Assembly: GCA_020723305.1 (NCBI GenBank)
Contig: DYJC01000007.1
Location: forward strand, 62,001-126,000
Direction: 5' to 3'
Length of the DNA: 64,000 bases
Source: Desulfosudis oleivorans
GTDB taxonomy: Bacteria > Desulfobacterota > Desulfobacteria > Desulfobacterales > SURF-7
Shown here piece after piece: positions 62,511 to 64,000 of the stretch (position 1 is the stretch's first letter; each line of letters begins with the position of its first letter). A program made the translations under genes and the position numbers. The notes under the pieces are model-generated. The model searched no databases and was not told the DNA's origin. It saw only the letters and a program-made list of their open reading frames with translations.

Positions 62511-64000
62511 TCATAAGACCCTTGTGATTTCATCGGCTTGAAAACAAGGCCATGTTGTTTTTTCCCCTTTCTTAAAGGCTTCAACGCCTGCCCCGGGTTG
62601 CCCCACTTCCCCGATACAGGTGATATCAATGCCTGCACTTTTTACTTTCTCAATCAACTCCGGACAAACCTCCTTGCGGCAACAGATCAGAAGCATTCCC
62701 GAGCCGATAAGTCCAAGCGGATCCAAATGCAGTTTTTTACAAAAGATCTCTGTCATTGGATAAAATGGAATCTTTTCCATATGGATTCTGAGTTTTTGAT
62801 CACCGGCTATGGAGAGTTCCGTTATTGCCGTTGCCAACCCGCCTTCGGTAACATCATGCATGGCCGATATTCCCCCATGTTCTGCGGCAATCCCCGCCTC
62901 TTTAATAATACTGATCTCTTCTTTCAGTTTTATTCCCGACTCAATCTGCTCCTGACTTAAACCCATTTTTCGTAATCGGTCAGAAAGCTCTCCGGCAATG
63001 ATCGCCGTGCCTTCAACAGCAACTCTTTTGGTTATCAGAATCTGATCGCCCTCCTGCATCCGGCGTTTATCAATCAACTTATCTATTTCAACTGTTCCCG
63101 CCAGCATTCCAATGGCAATCGGACGATTCACGGCACTGGTTATCTCCGTGTGCCCTCCGCATAACGAAATCCCCCATTTCCGGCAGACCATTTTTAATTC
63201 ATTCATTATAAAAAGAGCGGATGAGGGTGTCGTTCCCACAGGGAACAATAGCGTGTTTAACATCCATCGCGGTTTTGCACCAGCAGTTGCAATATCATTT
63301 GCATTGATCAGTACGGTATAGTATCCGATATCATTTGTGACAAAAGTGATCGGGTCCGATTTCATGACCAGAACCGCTTCACCCCTTGCCTTTACCGCCA
63401 CCGTATCCTCACCGATTCCCGGCGGAATGATAATATCCGGGTCATGCAAATCCAGACCCTCCAAAAAGGTTGCCAAAAACTCACCTGGCATTTTTCCAGG
63501 CAGCATGGGTAATCCCAGACGAACAATTTCAATAATATCCAGCAATCGTGAAATGACAAAATCGCTTTCTGCACAAAACGATATATTTACATCCGGATGC
63601 CGCAGGAGAGCCGTTACAGCTCCAGCCTGTTTCCCGGCCTCTATATCATAAATATAATCACCAACAACCAGTATCTCTGTTGGTTGAACAGCAAATTTTT
63701 CAGCTGCAAACCTTACCCCATCACCACTTGGTTTTGGTTTCAAATCATCATCCCGTGTAATGACCAGATGGAAATCATCGATTCTCAGGGTATGAAAATT
63801 TTCAAGTGCTCTTTGAATGGGCCGAAGTCCATTGCGACTGATCAATCCGACTGGAAGATTGCAAGATTGCAGAAAACGAAAAACAGTGTCCACATCCAGA
63901 TTGGGCACCGATCTTTCAGCACCTTCCATTTCAAATCGAGTCAGGATTTCCACAATATGATTCCTCTGATCACGATTTTGCAGTGTATCAATAAATTCCA
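62511..64000 (-). CDS. HAD-like phosphatase fused to AIR-synthase/HypE-like domain, N terminus cut by window
   Basis: At least 495 aa. The frame continues beyond base 64000, so the first HAD motif is missing from view. Visible HAD parts: LISRNG (motif II), KPKPSG (motif III Lys) and VVGDYIYDIEAGKQAGA (motif IV) within about 15-150 of the shown sequence. The rest (about 165-495) resembles AIR-synthase/HypE ATP-binding proteins (GIGEDTVAVK, INANDIATAGAKPRW, CGGHTEITSAV, MHDVTEGGLATAITEL). The pairing of a phosphatase and such a domain in one chain is unusual. Role unknown; the HypE relation suggests carbamoyl-phosphate or metal-related chemistry (inference). Confidence 0.85.
   Translation of the reverse strand, partial: EFIDTLQNRDQRNHIVEILTRFEMEGAERSVPNLDVDTVFRFLQSCNLPVGLISRNGLRPIQRALENFHTLRIDDFHLVITRDDDLKPKPSGDGVRFAAEKFAVQPTEILVVGDYIYDIEAGKQAGAVTALLRHPDVNISFCAESDFVISRLLDIIEIVRLGLPMLPGKMPGEFLATFLEGLDLHDPDIIIPPGIGEDTVAVKARGEAVLVMKSDPITFVTNDIGYYTVLINANDIATAGAKPRWMLNTLLFPVGTTPSSALFIMNELKMVCRKWGISLCGGHTEITSAVNRPIAIGMLAGTVEIDKLIDKRRMQEGDQILITKRVAVEGTAIIAGELSDRLRKMGLSQEQIESGIKLKEEISIIKEAGIAAEHGGISAMHDVTEGGLATAITELSIAGDQKLRIHMEKIPFYPMTEIFCKKLHLDPLGLIGSGMLLICCRKEVCPELIEKVKSAGIDITCIGEVGQPGAGVEAFKKGEKTTWPCFQADEITRVL

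Noticed and set aside
1-64000. tRNA, rRNA, CRISPR and cobalamin riboswitch
   Set aside because: No tRNA T-arm pattern, array of spaced repeats or B12-box-like element was found. The operon start of the importer is outside the window, so a riboswitch there cannot be judged.

Overview
The window looks like a chromosomal segment of an anaerobic Gram-negative bacterium, most likely a Desulfobacterota (former Deltaproteobacteria) member of the Desulfobacterales type. This is an inference from content: moderate GC with AT-rich intergenic regions, a menaquinone-type UbiE methyltransferase, a CH3-tetrahydrofolate corrinoid methyltransferase, many lipoproteins and outer-membrane barrels, HEAT-repeat proteins, and a large cobamide gene set. 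No 16S, tRNA, CRISPR or prophage was seen. Both ends of the window cut genes (an ABC permease at the left edge, a HAD/AIR-synthase-like fusion at the right edge).

Layout. 1-3489: TonB-energised uptake operon (FecCD permease, ATPase, ExbB, ExbD, TonB). 3.6-12.3 kb: mixed genes (a small acidic peptide, MocR regulator, membrane chemoreceptor, two stand-alone receivers of which one is degenerate, PlsC, a Lys/Ala-rich winged-helix-like protein, UspA, a small lipoprotein, an ExeA-like ATPase). 12.5-20.3 kb: TrhP followed by a cobamide assembly/salvage operon (cobQ, cobU, cobS, cobD, cbiB, a CbiR-like remodelling enzyme), then a methyltetrahydrofolate methyltransferase; cobT lies separately at 47.7 kb. 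20.4-28.2 kb: a chemosensory operon (hybrid CheA with two CheW-like domains and its own receiver, CheW, CheB, CheR, HEAT-receiver protein), without cheY or a receptor. 28.9-35.6 kb: an unassigned envelope/secretion-like operon (subtilisin, CsgG-like protein, outer-membrane barrel, SurA-like lipoprotein, HAMP membrane protein, HExxH protein). 35.6-41.1 kb: the division/cell-wall cluster ftsE-ftsX-envC-ctpA-DUF610 on the minus strand. 41.1-41.6 kb: a gene-free stretch holding a candidate small RNA with its own promoter-like motif and terminator. 41.6-57.1 kb: housekeeping genes (pyrE, queD, dnaJ, ubiE, nadB, an SH3 protein, DUF1178, cobT, trmO, a HEAT protein, an OmpA-like protein, pepP, alr, an HD phosphohydrolase). 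57.2-62.5 kb: a DUF4382 lipoprotein, an outer-membrane barrel and an ECF sigma/anti-sigma/DUF3106 operon.

How the genes connect. The import operon, the CbiR-like enzyme and CobQ/U/S/D/CbiB/CobT would together let the cell take up cobamides, strip the lower ligand and rebuild its own cofactor, which the adjacent CH3-THF methyltransferase would need through a corrinoid partner. The substrate of the importer is not proven by sequence.

The most distinctive non-coding finding is a family of about 122-bp elements (four copies, one internally deleted, one with an internal insertion). They have 15-bp perfect terminal inverted repeats, the three full-length copies are flanked by exact 4-bp target duplications, and all four lie just 3' of stop codons. 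This is a MITE-like element with no transposase in the window.
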